A DNA stretch of 64,000 nt, taken from the NCBI RefSeq assembly GCF_010731775.1, contig NZ_AP022590.1, positions 1,612,001 to 1,676,000 on the forward strand. Reading direction: 5' to 3'. This DNA comes from Mycobacterium mantenii. Lineage in GTDB: Bacteria; Actinomycetota; Actinomycetes; Mycobacteriales; Mycobacteriaceae. The notes below the pieces were generated by a model, which was given only the letters and a program-made list of their open reading frames with translations, had not been told where the DNA came from and did no database searches. Each line of letters begins with the position of its first letter. The stretch's first letter is position 1. Made by a program: the position numbers and the translations under genes. Positions 50,740 to 59,291 of the stretch are shown piece after piece.

Positions 50740-52101
50740 ATGCGGTGTGAGATTGCGCGCGAAGCGCTGTCGGCTCGGTTGGACGGCGAGCGCCCCCAGG
50801 TCCTCGCGCAGCAGGTCGACGCCCACCTCGAATCCTGCCGCAGCTGCCGCTCCTGGCTGATCGGGGCGGCGGTGCAGACGCGCCGGCTGGCCTCCGTGAT
50901 GCCCGGCGAGGGACCCGACCTGGTCGAGAAGATCATGGCCAGCATCGGCGAGCAGCCCACCGGACACCAGGCCCGGATGCGCTGGCTGCGGTCGCACTAC
51001 CGGCGGTGGGGCCTGATCGCCGTCGGCCTGTTCCAGGTGGCGATCGCCGCCGCCCAAATCACCGGGATCGATTTCGGCATGGTCTCCACTCACATGCACG
51101 GCGCGATGTCCGGCGAGCACCTGATGCACGAGTCCACGGCATGGTTGCTGGCCCTGGGTCTGGCGATGATTGCCGCCGGCGTCTGGCCCGCCTCCGCATC
51201 GGGAGTGGCGGCGATCACCGGCGTCTATTCCGTTGCGCTGCTTGGCTATGTGATTGTCGACGCCTTCGACGGCGAAGTCACCGCCACCCGCATCGCCAGT
51301 CACATGCCCCTGCTGCTGGGCCTGGCATTCGCGTTGTTGGTGGCGCGGGAGCGGGTGGGCTCGCACCGGCGGCGCGGCTCGGATGCTTCCGACGACGCCG
51401 ACTTCCCCACCTGGGCGGCGGACTCACCCAGCGGTCGGCGGCGCGGGCACCTGCGGCCGATCAATCGTGTGGTCCTCGACCCCACCGCGTCCTCTACGAC
51501 GTGGCGTCGTAGAATCGGAAATTCCGCACAACAAAGGTGGTTGGGCATGACCGCGCCGAGCGACGACGAGGCCGTTACCGATCTCGCGTTGTCCGCCGCA
51601 CGCGGAAACTCCCGAGCGCTGGAAGCGTTCATCAAAGCCACCCAGCAAGACGTGTGGCGGTTCGTCGCCTACCTGTCCGACGCGGGCAGCGCCGACGATC
51701 TGACTCAAGAAACATTCCTGCGCGCCATCGGCGCCATCGAGCGGTTCTCCGGGCGCTCGAGCGCGCGGACCTGGCTGCTGTCGATCGCGCGCCGCGTCGT
51801 GGCCGACCACATCCGCCATCTGCAGTCGAGGCCCCGCGCCGCCCTGGGCGCCGATCCCGAACACGTGGTGCGCGGGGACCGGCACGCCCGCGGATTCGAA
51901 GACCTGGTCGAGGTGACGACGATGATCGCCAACCTCAACGCCGAACAGCGCGAAGCGCTTTTGCTCACCCAGCTGCTCGGCCTGCCCTACGCTGACGCCG
52001 CCGCGGTATGCGGCTGCCCGGTGGGCACCATCCGCTCCCGCGTCGCGCGCGCCCGCGACGCGCTGCTGGCAGATGGCGAGCGCAGCCACCTAACCGGCTA
52101 G
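50740..52101 (+). CDS. Predicted fused anti-sigma-like (zinc-finger membrane domain) and SigC protein
   Basis: One uninterrupted frame of ~453 residues runs from ATG 50740 (or 50722) through sigC to TAG 52101. The first ~90 residues resemble a ZAS anti-sigma domain: [19 protein letters not shown] with [14 protein letters not shown] (HxxxCxxC). About four hydrophobic segments follow, a DUF2275-like membrane part. A short basic linker, [13 protein letters not shown], joins it to the SigC sequence at residue ~270. Typical relatives end near this linker, so the stop has been lost or a frameshift or sequencing error has joined them. Separate translation of sigC from ATG 51547 is likely (separate entry). 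A fusion would tether SigC to its inhibitor. M. tuberculosis sigC has no such neighbour that I know of. Confidence 0.6.
   Translation: MRCEIAREALSARLDGERPQVLAQQVDAHLESCRSCRSWLIGAAVQTRRLASVMPGEGPDLVEKIMASIGEQPTGHQARMRWLRSHYRRWGLIAVGLFQVAIAAAQITGIDFGMVSTHMHGAMSGEHLMHESTAWLLALGLAMIAAGVWPASASGVAAITGVYSVALLGYVIVDAFDGEVTATRIASHMPLLLGLAFALLVARERVGSHRRRGSDASDDADFPTWAADSPSGRRRGHLRPINRVVLDPTASSTTWRRRIGNSAQQRWLGMTAPSDDEAVTDLALSAARGNSRALEAFIKATQQDVWRFVAYLSDAGSADDLTQETFLRAIGAIERFSGRSSARTWLLSIARRVVADHIRHLQSRPRAALGADPEHVVRGDRHARGFEDLVEVTTMIANLNAEQREALLLTQLLGLPYADAAAVCGCPVGTIRSRVARARDALLADGERSHLTG
51494..51515 (+). promoter_or_regulatory. Inverted repeat and -10 element upstream of sigC
   Basis: The inverted repeat CTACGACG-TGG-CGTCGTAG (51494-51512, perfect 8-bp arms, 3-bp centre) ends inside a good -10, TAGAAT (51510-51515). 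It is within the coding frame of the upstream anti-sigma-like domain and about 30 bp before ATG 51547. No clear -35 is present. The position suits a repressor or autoregulatory site for an internal sigC promoter. Confidence 0.5.
51547..52101 (+). CDS. sigC: ECF RNA polymerase sigma factor SigC
   Basis: 184 residues from ATG 51547, which has AAAGGTGG seven bases upstream. It matches M. tuberculosis SigC closely from [17 protein letters not shown] on. Sigma region 2 includes [20 protein letters not shown] and [17 protein letters not shown]. Region 4 is [20 protein letters not shown], a helix-turn-helix that reads the -35. SigC is an extracytoplasmic-function sigma factor needed for full virulence in M. 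tuberculosis. It has no recognised anti-sigma there, unlike here, where an anti-sigma-like domain is fused or directly upstream. The 3' end overlaps the convergent cobK by 12 bp. Confidence 0.93.
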   Translation: MTAPSDDEAVTDLALSAARGNSRALEAFIKATQQDVWRFVAYLSDAGSADDLTQETFLRAIGAIERFSGRSSARTWLLSIARRVVADHIRHLQSRPRAALGADPEHVVRGDRHARGFEDLVEVTTMIANLNAEQREALLLTQLLGLPYADAAAVCGCPVGTIRSRVARARDALLADGERSHLTG

Positions 52102-52818
52102 CGCGCCAACCCATTCCGCGGCCTCGTGCACGGTGCCGACGGTTGACACCCCGGCGGGTAGCGGCGGCCGCGCCACCATCACCACCGGAATGCTCAGCGC
52201 CGCAGCGGCATCCAGCTTCGCCCGGGTCATGTCTCCACCGCTGTTCTTGGTGACCAGTGCGTCAATGCGATGCTCCCTCAACAGCGCGAGCTCGTTGTCG
52301 TAGCCATACGGTCCGCGGGAGAGCACCACCCGGTGATGACGCGGCAGTGCGGAGGTGTCCGGTTCGGTGACCGCCCGGATCAGAAACCATGCGTCGCTGT
52401 CGGCGAAGGCCCGCACGCCCGAGCGTCCAGTGGTGAGGAATACTCGAGAATAGCCTAGCCGAGCAACGGTTTCAGCGGCGGCGGTGTCCGATTCGACGAC
52501 AATGGCGGTGCCGGGATCCCAGGCCGGGCGCGCGAGGATCAGATGAGGGATCTGCAGTTCGGCGCACGCGGTTGCGGCATGCGCCGTCATGGTTGCCGCG
52601 AACGGGTGGGTGGCGTCGACGACGGCGTCGATGCGCGCGTCGCGCAGCCAGCGCCGCAATCCGTCGACGCCACCGAATCCGCCGACCCGCACGGGACCGA
52701 CGGGCAGGGCCGGATCCGGTACCCGGCCCGCCAGGGAGCTGATGATGTCGATCCGGGGGTGCAGGGCTTTCGCCAGCGCGCGGGCCTCGCCGGTGCCGCC
52801 GAGCAGCAGGACTCGCAT
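52090..52818 (-). CDS. cobK: CobK, precorrin-6A reductase
   Basis: 242 residues. It begins [17 protein letters not shown] (NADPH-binding), with [16 protein letters not shown] and [17 protein letters not shown], typical of CobK/CbiJ. It reduces precorrin-6A to precorrin-6B (dihydro form) with NADPH. The start codon ATG 52818 shares its last base position with the stop of cobM, so the two genes are coupled. The 3' end overlaps sigC on the opposite strand. Confidence 0.96.
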   Translation of the reverse strand: MRVLLLGGTGEARALAKALHPRIDIISSLAGRVPDPALPVGPVRVGGFGGVDGLRRWLRDARIDAVVDATHPFAATMTAHAATACAELQIPHLILARPAWDPGTAIVVESDTAAAETVARLGYSRVFLTTGRSGVRAFADSDAWFLIRAVTEPDTSALPRHHRVVLSRGPYGYDNELALLREHRIDALVTKNSGGDMTRAKLDAAAALSIPVVMVARPPLPAGVSTVGTVHEAAEWVGALAG

Positions 52819-53573
52819 CAGTGCCTGCTCCCCCGCGCCCGCCCGGTCGAGTACAGGTAGCTGTCGGTGAACCCCCCGGCGGTCAGCGCGTCACCGACGA
52901 CGATGACGGCGGTCTTGGTGATGTTGGCCCGGTGCATCTGCCCGGCGATGTCCGCGAGCGTGCCCCGCAGCACCGCCTCTTGCGGCCAGCTCGCGAAAGC
53001 CACGACAGCTGCCGGTGTTTCGGGACGGTAGCCGCCCTCGAGAAGTTGCGGCACGATGGCGTCGATCTGCGCGGCGGCCAAATGCAAGACCAGGGTGGCA
53101 CCGGATTGGGCCAGGGTTTTCAGGTCTTCGCCGGGCGGCATGGCCGTGGACAGGGTTGCCACCCGGGTCAGCGTCACCGTCTGCGCGACCCCGGGAACGG
53201 TGAGCTCGCGCTTCAGCGCGGCCGCGGCCGCGGCGAAAGCCGGTACGCCGGGCACGACTTCGTAGTCGATGCCCAGGGCGTCGAGCCGGCGGCACTGCTC
53301 GGCCAGCGCGCTGTACAGCGACGGGTCACCGGAATGCAGCCGCGCCACGTCGTGGCCGGCCGCGTGCGCCTCGCTGAGCTCGGAGACGATCTGCTCCAAC
53401 GTCAGCGGGCCGGTGTCGACGATTTTCGCGTCGGGCGGGCACAATGCAAGCAGGTCGTCGGGCATGATCGATCCGGCATACAGGCACACCCGGCATGCTT
53501 GCAGGAGTCGCTGGCCGCGCACGGTGATGAGGTCGGCCGCGCCCGGTCCCGCGCCGATGAAATACACCGTCAC
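52818..53573 (-). CDS. cobM: CobM, precorrin-4 C11-methyltransferase
   Basis: 251 residues from GTG 53573. A tetrapyrrole methylase with VYFIGAGPGAADLITVRG, LHSGDPSLYSALAEQ and VPGVPAFAAAAAALKRELT. It methylates C11 of precorrin-4 using SAM to give precorrin-5. The start overlaps the stop of cobL by 3-4 bp (GTGA); a frame extending to 53588 would lie within cobL. It is the middle gene of the cobL-cobM-cobK operon. Confidence 0.97.
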   Translation of the reverse strand: MTVYFIGAGPGAADLITVRGQRLLQACRVCLYAGSIMPDDLLALCPPDAKIVDTGPLTLEQIVSELSEAHAAGHDVARLHSGDPSLYSALAEQCRRLDALGIDYEVVPGVPAFAAAAAALKRELTVPGVAQTVTLTRVATLSTAMPPGEDLKTLAQSGATLVLHLAAAQIDAIVPQLLEGGYRPETPAAVVAFASWPQEAVLRGTLADIAGQMHRANITKTAVIVVGDALTAGGFTDSYLYSTGRARGSRH

Positions 53574-54736
53574 TTGGTCACCACCCACTGGGTGACCGGG
53601 TACTGCGGGCGCCAGCCCGTGAAGGCGCCCAGCGCCTCACCCTGGTAGTGCTGGAAACGCCGCAGCTGGCCGCCCAGGCGCTGATGCGCTTGCGTCAGAA
53701 CGGCTTCCGATTCGGTGGTGACCACGTTGACGACGAGTCGCCCGCCGCCGGGCAGGCTGTCCCAGCAGGCGTCGAGGAGGCCGGGCTGGGTCAGCCCGCC
53801 GCCGATGAAGATCGCCGACGGTAGCTCGGCGCCGTCGAACGCGTCGGGGGCGTCGCCGCGCACGTCAAGACTGACGCCGAACGCCGCGGCATTGACTTCG
53901 AGGTTGTGCCGGCGGCGTTCGTCGCGCTCGAATACCACTGCGCTGCAACCCCGCCAGCTCAGGCACCACTCGACACTGATGCTGCCCGAGCCGGCGCCGA
54001 CGTCCCACAACCGCTCCCCCGGGCGCGGCGCCAGGGCGGCCAGCGTCACCGCGCGGATGCCCTGTTTGGTGATCTGCCCATCGTGGGTGAATGCGTCGTC
54101 GGGCAGGGGTGCCACGCGTTCGTCGGGCAGATAGCGCACGGCAATCACGTTGAGGTCGTCGAGGTCTCGCTGTCCGGTCCACTCGCGGGCGGTGCCGTCG
54201 CGGCGGTGTTCATCTGGGCCGCCGAGACGTTCTAGCACGGTGAACTCGGAATCGCCGCGGCCATGCGCGGTGAGCAGTGCGGCGAGCTCGTTGGGTGTGG
54301 AGTTGCTCTGCGACAGCACGATCGCTTGGCCGCCGCGGCGCACCGCGGTGTGCGGCTGCGCGGTGACCAGACTGATCACTTCGGTGTCGTGCACGGTCCA
54401 GCCCATCCGCGCGCACGCCAGCGTCACCGAGGACACGTGCGGCAGCACCTTGACGTTGTCACGGCCGTGCAGGCGGATCAGGGTGCCCCCGATGCCGTGC
54501 AGCAGCGGATCGCCGCTGGCCACCACGTGCACGTCGCCCGTGTGCTCGTCGAGCAGGGTTTGCAGCGCGGGCAACATCGGTGACGGCCACTGCCGCCGGG
54601 GCGCCTGCACCGTGTCGTCGAGCAGGTCGAGCTGTCGCTTCGAACCGTAAATGATTGTGGCCCTCAGTAATTCGACGCGCGACGCTTCGCCGAGCCCGGC
54701 CATGCCGTCGGCGCCGATGCCGACCACGATGATCAT
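53570..54736 (-). CDS. cobL: CobL, precorrin-6Y C5,15-methyltransferase (decarboxylating)
   Basis: 388 residues, two domains. The N-terminal CobE-like methylase (about 1-200) has IIVVGIGADGMAGLGEA and VVASGDPLLHGIGG. The C-terminal CobT-type methylase/decarboxylase (about 210-388) has ITKQGIRAVTLAAL, LWDVGAGSGSISVEW (SAM-binding) and GGGLTQPGLLDACW. It methylates C5 and C15 and decarboxylates the C12 acetate. ATG 54736 has GTGGAGCGG upstream. It is the first gene of cobL-cobM-cobK on this strand. Confidence 0.97.
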   Translation of the reverse strand: MIIVVGIGADGMAGLGEASRVELLRATIIYGSKRQLDLLDDTVQAPRRQWPSPMLPALQTLLDEHTGDVHVVASGDPLLHGIGGTLIRLHGRDNVKVLPHVSSVTLACARMGWTVHDTEVISLVTAQPHTAVRRGGQAIVLSQSNSTPNELAALLTAHGRGDSEFTVLERLGGPDEHRRDGTAREWTGQRDLDDLNVIAVRYLPDERVAPLPDDAFTHDGQITKQGIRAVTLAALAPRPGERLWDVGAGSGSISVEWCLSWRGCSAVVFERDERRRHNLEVNAAAFGVSLDVRGDAPDAFDGAELPSAIFIGGGLTQPGLLDACWDSLPGGGRLVVNVVTTESEAVLTQAHQRLGGQLRRFQHYQGEALGAFTGWRPQYPVTQWVVTK

Positions 54737-54785
54737 GGGCGCCGCTCCACTTCATCGGGTCGCTCTGCATCGTCACCGGCGCGGA

Positions 54786-55535
54786 TCATCGCGGCATCCT
54801 GCGCCAGACGAATTGGGGCAGCATTCGCATCACGGCCGCTGCGGGACCCAGCGCCCACGGGATCCACACCGTGCGGCGGCCTTTCGCGAGCGCACGCGAG
54901 GTCGCGGCGGCCACCTGGGCGGGCGTGCTGGACAGCGGCGCGGGCGTCATGCCCTCGGTCATGCGTCCGATGACGAAGCCCGGGCGGGCGATCAGCAGCC
55001 GAACGCCGGTGCCGTGCAGCGCGTCGGCAAGGCCGCTGGCGAAACCGTCCAGGCCGGCTTTGGCCGAGCCGTAGACGTAGTTGGCGCGGCGGACGCGTGC
55101 GCCGGCGATCGAGGAGAACACCACCAGTCGGCCTTTGTCGGCTTTGCGCATCGCGGTGGCCAGGTGGGTGAGCAGGCTGACCTGGGCGAGGTAGTCGGTG
55201 TGCACGACGGCGACCGCATGTGCGGCGTCGCTCTCGGCGCGGGCCTGGTCGCCCAGGATTCCGAACGCCAGCACCGCGGTGCCGATGGGGCCGTGATCGG
55301 CGACGATCGAAGCGACCAGCGGGCCATGCGAGGCCAGGTCGTCGGCGTCGAATTCCCTGGTGTGCACCGCCGTGGCGCCGGCGGCTTTGACTGCGTTGAC
55401 CTGGTCAGTGAGCTGACCGGCGCTGCGGGCTGCCAGCACAATCGTCGCGCCCGGCGCCAGGAGCCGCGCCAACTCAATCCCGATCTCGCTGCGGCCGCCC
55501 AGGATTAGTACTGGACCTGCGCCCGTGTCGTCCAC
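54786..55535 (-). CDS. SDR oxidoreductase (Rv2073c-like)
   Basis: 249 residues from GTG 55535. GTG 55550 is also possible and adds five residues; I chose the shorter because M. tuberculosis Rv2073c has this length by memory. The nucleotide-binding motif is [15 protein letters not shown], with LAFGILGD in place of NNAG and [20 protein letters not shown] as Ser...YxxxK. It resembles DprE2, the decaprenylphosphoryl-2-keto-ribose reductase, and may be a paralogue with another substrate. It is divergent from the biliverdin reductase-like gene, with only ~35 bp between the starts. Confidence 0.9.
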   Translation of the reverse strand: MDDTGAGPVLILGGRSEIGIELARLLAPGATIVLAARSAGQLTDQVNAVKAAGATAVHTREFDADDLASHGPLVASIVADHGPIGTAVLAFGILGDQARAESDAAHAVAVVHTDYLAQVSLLTHLATAMRKADKGRLVVFSSIAGARVRRANYVYGSAKAGLDGFASGLADALHGTGVRLLIARPGFVIGRMTEGMTPAPLSSTPAQVAAATSRALAKGRRTVWIPWALGPAAAVMRMLPQFVWRRMPR

Positions 55536-55570
55536 GGCTGCGATTATCACCTGCGCTAGCGTGGGCGGTG

Positions 55571-55981
55571 ATGGCGAATACCACTACCCGGCTCACCGAC
55601 GACGCGTTGGCGTTCCTGTCGGAGCGGCATCTGGCCATGCTGACCACGCTGCGAGCCGACAATTCACCGCACGTGGTGGCGGTCGGTTTCACGTTCGACC
55701 CCAGAACACACATTGCGCGGGTGATCACCACCGGGGGTTCGCAGAAGGCGGTCAACGCCGATCGCGGCGGGCTGGCCGTGCTCAGCCAGGTCGACGGCGC
55801 GCGGTGGCTGTCGCTGGAGGGCCGGTCCAAGGTCAACAACGACGTCGACGCGGTGCGCGACGCCGAGCTGCGGTACGCCCAGCGCTACCGCACGCCGCGA
55901 CCCAACCCGCGGCGCGTGGTGATCGAGGTTCAGATCGAGCGGGTGTTGGGGTCGTCGGGTCTGTTGGACCGGGGCGAGTAG
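55571..55981 (+). CDS. F420-dependent biliverdin reductase-like PPOX protein (Rv2074-like)
   Basis: 136 residues from ATG 55571; GTG 55568 just before it is an alternative. It matches Rv2074 nearly residue for residue in recalled sequence: [34 protein letters not shown] and [19 protein letters not shown]. This split-barrel family uses F420H2, and Rv2074 was reported to reduce biliverdin. It acts in the cytosol. It is the last gene of the conserved backbone before the toxin island at 56038. Confidence 0.93.
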   Translation: MANTTTRLTDDALAFLSERHLAMLTTLRADNSPHVVAVGFTFDPRTHIARVITTGGSQKAVNADRGGLAVLSQVDGARWLSLEGRSKVNNDVDAVRDAELRYAQRYRTPRPNPRRVVIEVQIERVLGSSGLLDRGE

Positions 55982-56037
55982 TCAGGCCGGGTTAGCTCGC
56001 CCCAAGGCCAGAACTCTGGACTCCAAAAATTCGGCCA

Positions 56038-56253
56038 TCAGCGGTCTTTCCGTCTTGGGTCATACTCAGTCCCTGAAACGTCATCCCAGAACTTTGGCGA
56101 GATCTCTGTCGGCCGGTCTTCATCGGCAACAGCGTCTACCTTCTCCTGAAACTCGTCGAGGAGTTGTCGAGCACGCGCAAGCTTTTCCGGGCTGGGCGGA
56201 GGGACACCTGCCTCCTCTCCGGTTAAGAAGATCTTTCCCGCAATCTCCCTCAC
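56038..56253 (-). CDS. Putative immunity protein of the ADP-ribosyltransferase toxin
   Basis: 71 residues from GTG 56253, with a near-perfect Shine-Dalgarno (AAGGAGGT) 6 bp upstream. It has no recognisable domain. It begins MREIAGKIFLTGEEAG and is helical in the middle (LARARQLLDEFQEKVDAVAD), with a charged C-terminal tail. It is next after the toxin gene on the same strand, 36 bp downstream of its stop. This is the place where the immunity gene IFT follows CpnT in M. tuberculosis. The DNA is visibly more A+T-rich than the window, as is the toxin's 3' end. The immunity function is inference from position. Confidence 0.65.
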   Translation of the reverse strand: MREIAGKIFLTGEEAGVPPPSPEKLARARQLLDEFQEKVDAVADEDRPTEISPKFWDDVSGTEYDPRRKDR

Positions 56254-56289
56254 TGTTAAACCTCCTTGAAGGGTTGATTAGATTATCCA

Positions 56290-59202
56290 CTAGTCTTCAA
56301 CCATGTCGATAATGGTTCGGCCTGTTCGCGGATCAATTGTCTTCCGTAGTATTAGGAACCTCGTATTCGCGGGGAACAGAATCTCTTGCTCCGCGGGGTA
56401 CATTGAAAATGCAGAAACATCACGGCCGGTGAAAGAAACAATTCGGAACTCAACATTTCCAGCAAACGCGGACGACTGCGCCACGACTGGATCTTTTGTT
56501 GTGCTGAGGAAGGCTTTTTCCACGATGTATTCACCCGGCCGATACTGGGCAAGCACCTCTGGCGGCAGGTTTGTACCACGCACGACGGAACCCTCGTACG
56601 GCGGTAGTTTGCTTAATGCAGCTTTTAATGCATCAACTCGAGCAGCTTGAGACGCGTCCAAAGCCTCGCTCCTCAACGCCTCGTTTAGGTCTGTATAACC
56701 CATGCCAGTGTAGTCAGCGAGCGCCTTCAAATGTTCTGGGCTTAGCGGGTCTTCGGGGCTCGAATGATGGTCGCCGTTGTCGGGACTGTCGTCCTGGCCG
56801 TCCTTATTACCGGAATTGGCAGGTGCATCGTCGTCGGGTGGCACTTTTGCTTCGGGCGGACCGCCTTCTCCGGACTTTGGCAAGCCATCAAGCAGTGGCT
56901 TCGGCCGACCGCCAGGAAGATTGGCATCACTAGACAGATGCGGGTTGCGACCGGGCGGTGGCACGGCGGCCGGGCGACCGCTCGACGGTGGCGAATGGGG
57001 CCCCGGTCTGGCCGACGGAGCAGGTTGCGTTGAGTGCGGAGCTGCGGGTGCCGGCTCTCCCCTAGTCGGTACGGGCATACGCCCCGGCGGATGTTCAGCC
57101 ACATACGGAACCGTGGATGGCACGTTTTCTCCCGCGGCGGTTACGGGCGCGAGAGGTGCATTAGCAGCGGGTTCATGTGGGCGGTCCTCCGCCAGCGACC
57201 CTGGCTCGCGCGGTTCACTCTCCGCCGCCGGCTCATGCGGACCACCTGGGGACGCCGGTTCATGCGGACCCTCCGCCGGCACCGACCCAGGCTCACGCGG
57301 ACCATCGGCAGGCGCCGGTTCATGCGGACCCTCCGCTGGCACTGACACCGGCTCATGAGGGCCACCAGCAGGCACCGAAACGGGTTCATGTGGACCGCCA
57401 TCCGGCGCGGGAGGCACGGAAGAGGGCTCGTGCGGGCCGCCGGCAGGGGCCCCCGCTGGCGCAGGTGGGGCTTCCGCCGGGGTCGGTACCGGATCGTGCG
57501 GACTACTGTCGGGAACACTTGTCGGTGCCGCCGGGGACGCGGGCGCTGGATCAGGCGGACCCGATGCGCCAGGTAGTGGAGCATCAGGAGGCGCCGATGC
57601 CTGGGGTGCGGGCGTTGGCGCGTGAGGCGACCCCGGAGCGCCATCGGCCGGACGAGGCGCCGAGTCAACCGGTGCCTCCGGCAACTCTCCTGGCGGCAAG
57701 CTCACGGGGCTGCCACTGGGCGGTGCATCGCCTTTCGGGGGCAGGTCTCCGCCGAGATTTTCAAGGTTTTTGGCTAGATCGCTGCCGGTTTTGGCGACGC
57801 CAGGCAACGCAACACCGGCGCCTTCCGCCTCGGCGGCCGCTCCTTTGGCACCCTGAAGCGCCTCTTCGCCCTCCGTGAGTTCCCCGGTCGCCTCAGCGCC
57901 GCCCGCGGCCTCCGCAGCTTTCCCTCCGGCCTTCGCTGCCCCACCGCCGCCGGCCATGGTTCCAAGATCGAAGGCGATTTCACCGAGCCCCACCGCAGGC
58001 CGGTCTGAGGTCAAATCGTCCCAGTGGGTGAGGCCTTTCGCGAGGCCGAGGTCGGTTTTCGCCGCGCCGCCTGGGTCGAGCAGCGCATAACCTGGGATGG
58101 ATTGGACCGCAGTTTTATCCAGTGCGGCCCAACTGGCTCCGGCGCCTTTGGGATCGAAGGCGAATCGACTCGGATCAAGTTGGTTTTCGAGTTCCACAGC
58201 TCCAACCGCGCTTTTGAAGACGCCTTCTCCGAAATCGGCCATAAAATCGAAGTAGCCCGCTGCGGTACTCCCGACGTCCTCGCCGAAGAATTCGACCAAC
58301 TGGCCTTGCATGAGGGTCTTCCCTTTTTGCACCAGGCCGTCGATGATCTGCATTCCGGTTTTCAGGACTTGTTCGCGTGCATGAGCTTCACGCTTCATGT
58401 TGTGCAGGACGCCGTTGATGTCCTTGGCGATTTTTTCGAGCTCATCGAGCGCATCGCCTTCGAAGATCAAAATCGCGTCGTGGACCAGATCGGTCAGAGA
58501 CCCTAACCGTTTCAACAGATCTCGAATCTTGTTCTGAGCGTCCTCGACCTCGTCCGCGAACTTGTCCAAGGCATCGGCCAGCTTGTCGCACTGCGCGCCT
58601 AGCTTGCCGATGGTGGCGGCGAGTGACGCCAGATTTTCCTGGACCAACTCGCCTTCCGGTATCTGCTGTCCTGCGATCGTCGACTTCGGTCCGTTGAGGG
58701 CGGCTTGCACCCCGCTAAGCGACGCGCCGAGTCCGCGCCAACAACCCGCGGCCGCATGCATCTCAACCGCATTGCCATTCGGCCACACATCGTCAAGCAG
58801 CGATTCCACCACTCCCCACAGCAGTGGCCGGGCCACGCCCGGACCCATGACGCGCGGCGCATCAGGAGGCGCGAATTTCGCGGGTTGCCCGGGCGACGGC
58901 AGTACATGACCGCCGCCACCTACTTTCGAAGCCGCCTCTGCCCTGGAGTAATTGGACGCGCCAAGTTGAATCTTGGCCCCGAGTTTTCGGCACGCGTTGA
59001 TCCCTGCAGCTACCCCGGTCAACAACGACCGTGCAGCGTCCTGATAGACCAGCGCGAATACCATTCCAGCGGAATCCTGGCCGCTATTGATCCCGAAACC
59101 AGCTGACAGTGGGCCCAAGGCCATGGCAATGCCGTCGCCGACGACGCCCACACCGGTACCCGCGGCGTACAACGCTTCCGGATCGACCGCCAAGGGAGCC
59201 AC
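56290..59202 (-). CDS. CpnT-like protein with C-terminal ADP-ribosyltransferase toxin domain
   Basis: 970 residues. The start MAPLAVDPEALYAAG and landmarks such as DSAGMVFALVYQDAARSLL, ASNYSRAEAAS and WPNGNAVEMHAAAGCWRG match the N-terminal domain of M. tuberculosis CpnT (Rv3903c), which is exported with EsxE/EsxF. A helical part to ~400 and an Ala-rich segment follow. Residues ~500-780 are Pro-rich with PHEP repeats. The last ~110 residues are an R-S-E class ADP-ribosyltransferase: VVRGTNLPP (Arg near 874), AFLSTTKD (STT, Ser near 901) and YPAEQEILFP (ExE near 937-939). ExE suggests arginine as acceptor. So the CpnT TNT NAD glycohydrolase tip is replaced. EsxE/EsxF genes are not adjacent. 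The GTG start lacks a good Shine-Dalgarno. Confidence 0.85.
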   Translation of the reverse strand: MAPLAVDPEALYAAGTGVGVVGDGIAMALGPLSAGFGINSGQDSAGMVFALVYQDAARSLLTGVAAGINACRKLGAKIQLGASNYSRAEAASKVGGGGHVLPSPGQPAKFAPPDAPRVMGPGVARPLLWGVVESLLDDVWPNGNAVEMHAAAGCWRGLGASLSGVQAALNGPKSTIAGQQIPEGELVQENLASLAATIGKLGAQCDKLADALDKFADEVEDAQNKIRDLLKRLGSLTDLVHDAILIFEGDALDELEKIAKDINGVLHNMKREAHAREQVLKTGMQIIDGLVQKGKTLMQGQLVEFFGEDVGSTAAGYFDFMADFGEGVFKSAVGAVELENQLDPSRFAFDPKGAGASWAALDKTAVQSIPGYALLDPGGAAKTDLGLAKGLTHWDDLTSDRPAVGLGEIAFDLGTMAGGGGAAKAGGKAAEAAGGAEATGELTEGEEALQGAKGAAAEAEGAGVALPGVAKTGSDLAKNLENLGGDLPPKGDAPPSGSPVSLPPGELPEAPVDSAPRPADGAPGSPHAPTPAPQASAPPDAPLPGASGPPDPAPASPAAPTSVPDSSPHDPVPTPAEAPPAPAGAPAGGPHEPSSVPPAPDGGPHEPVSVPAGGPHEPVSVPAEGPHEPAPADGPREPGSVPAEGPHEPASPGGPHEPAAESEPREPGSLAEDRPHEPAANAPLAPVTAAGENVPSTVPYVAEHPPGRMPVPTRGEPAPAAPHSTQPAPSARPGPHSPPSSGRPAAVPPPGRNPHLSSDANLPGGRPKPLLDGLPKSGEGGPPEAKVPPDDDAPANSGNKDGQDDSPDNGDHHSSPEDPLSPEHLKALADYTGMGYTDLNEALRSEALDASQAARVDALKAALSKLPPYEGSVVRGTNLPPEVLAQYRPGEYIVEKAFLSTTKDPVVAQSSAFAGNVEFRIVSFTGRDVSAFSMYPAEQEILFPANTRFLILRKTIDPRTGRTIIDMVED
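57165..57441 (-). repeat. PHEP tandem repeats in the toxin linker
   Basis: The coding DNA repeats units that give seven PHEP and two PREP motifs (for example GGPHEPVSVPA and EGPHEPASP) within about 90 residues. Imperfect tandem units of this kind change length by slippage. It separates the CpnT-like N-terminus from the toxin domain. Confidence 0.8.
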
Positions 59203-59291
59203 GTGCGGAATTTTCGCTCAGGTCCGCCCGCGGCCGCTATTCACCCAATGATCGCTCCGCCAAGCTAGCCACCATCACCTGGCACGACAAC

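Noticed and set aside
59203..59291. esxE/esxF-like small genes expected beside a CpnT-like gene
   Set aside because: Only 89 bp separate the toxin gene from the hydrolase, too little for WXG100 genes; none is found on either side.
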